DNA from: Candidatus Margulisiibacteriota bacterium
GTDB taxonomy: Bacteria; Margulisbacteria; WOR-1; JAKLHX01
Length of the DNA: 5,240 bases
Reading direction: 5' to 3'
Assembly: GCA_022709925.1 (NCBI GenBank)
Contig: JAKLHX010000086.1
Span: forward strand, 1-5,240
This document shows, in pieces, positions 5,018 to 5,240 of this stretch. Within the stretch, counting starts at the first letter, position 1, and every line of letters begins with the position of its first letter. The notes beneath the pieces are model-generated. The model worked only from the letters and a program-made list of their open reading frames with translations, ran no database searches and was not told the origin of the DNA. The translations under genes were made by a program, and so were the position numbers.

Positions 5018-5240
5018 TTAATCCAAAGAGATCATCCCGATGGATTGGACCTTTACCTGAGGGACGATCTCGTTATAGGACAGTACTGCAGTATCCGGGA
5101 AGCTTCTTTCTATGAACCTCTTAAGATGGGGCCTTAGCCTCGGAGAACATAATATCACGGGCAGGAGCTTCATCTTCTTGAATGCGGATATCTGTCCTGC
5201 GATCTGGCCGAGGATCCTTTCTCCTATGCTCGGATCAAGC
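5018..5240 (-). CDS. flhA: Flagellar biosynthesis protein FlhA, C-terminal 73 residues (gene runs off the right edge)
   Basis: The frame enters from the right edge and ends at TAA (5018-5020). A second in-frame TAA at 5015-5017 makes a tandem stop. FlhA is the multipass inner-membrane export-gate component of the flagellar type III apparatus; its cytosolic C-terminal domain docks chaperone-substrate complexes. The visible part is the last portion of that domain: an amphipathic helix (LDPSIGERILGQIAGQISAF), a buried strand (LLPVILCSPRLRPHLKRF), then VLSYNEIVPQVKVQSIG. These match the FlhA/FHIPEP C-terminal pattern of PV.LCSP..R, then VLSYNE, then VQS.G. The virulence homologue SctV shares the fold, but the VLSYNE...VQSIG ending and the FliA-like gene in the same operon favour the flagellar protein. 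The promoter of the operon is outside the window. Confidence 0.88.
   Translation of the reverse strand, partial: LDPSIGERILGQIAGQISAFKKMKLLPVILCSPRLRPHLKRFIERSFPDTAVLSYNEIVPQVKVQSIGMISLD

Noticed and set aside
5018..5240. SctV (virulence type III export gate) as an alternative to FlhA.
   Set aside because: The VLSYNE...VQSIG ending is closest to flagellar FlhA sequences I know, and a FliA-type sigma gene lies in the same operon; no injectisome gene is visible.

Overview
The window looks like chromosomal DNA from a diderm, flagellated bacterium, probably from an uncultured or poorly characterised phylum. Three things suggest this. There is a predicted outer-membrane barrel of the PorV/UPF0164 type, with a secreted beta-helix protein that ends in a GPNPFNPN-type C-terminal module. 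The right edge holds the C-terminus of the flagellar export protein FlhA, with a FliA-type sigma factor downstream. Codon use is rich in ATA (Ile) and AGG (Arg), with mid-range GC by eye. I cannot assign a phylum; lineages such as Margulisbacteria/Saganbacteria or Elusimicrobia would fit, but that is inference.

Layout. From 183 to the left edge, a gene reads leftward; only its first 61 codons are present, behind a perfect GGAGG ribosome binding site. A divergent intergenic region (184-316) holds a degenerate hairpin repeat and a strong sigma70-type promoter (TTGACA, 18 bp, TATGAT) firing rightward. Next are two rightward genes joined by an ATGA overlap. The first encodes a large exported right-handed beta-helix protein (317-2746) with two Ig-like domains and a C-terminal sorting-like/FlgD-Ig-like domain. 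The second encodes a PorV-like outer-membrane barrel (2743-3831) with an unusual Lys/Pro-rich tail. From the right edge, a leftward operon runs flhA (partial), a 139-aa unknown, a 67-aa unknown and a FliA-like sigma factor. Its genes are 3 nt apart or overlap by 8 and 4 nt. The two operons converge and their last genes overlap by 17 bp.

How the genes work together. The rightward pair is most simply read as a secreted surface protein made together with its own outer-membrane partner. This recalls cargo and PorV shuttle of the type IX secretion system, but as a dedicated cargo/PorV pair. The leftward operon is flagellar: the export gate protein FlhA, two unrecognised small proteins in the place where flhF/flhG often sit, and a compact flagellar-type sigma factor. 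No tRNA, rRNA, CRISPR array, insertion sequence or convincing rho-independent terminator was found, and no gene-free stretch exceeds 300 bases.
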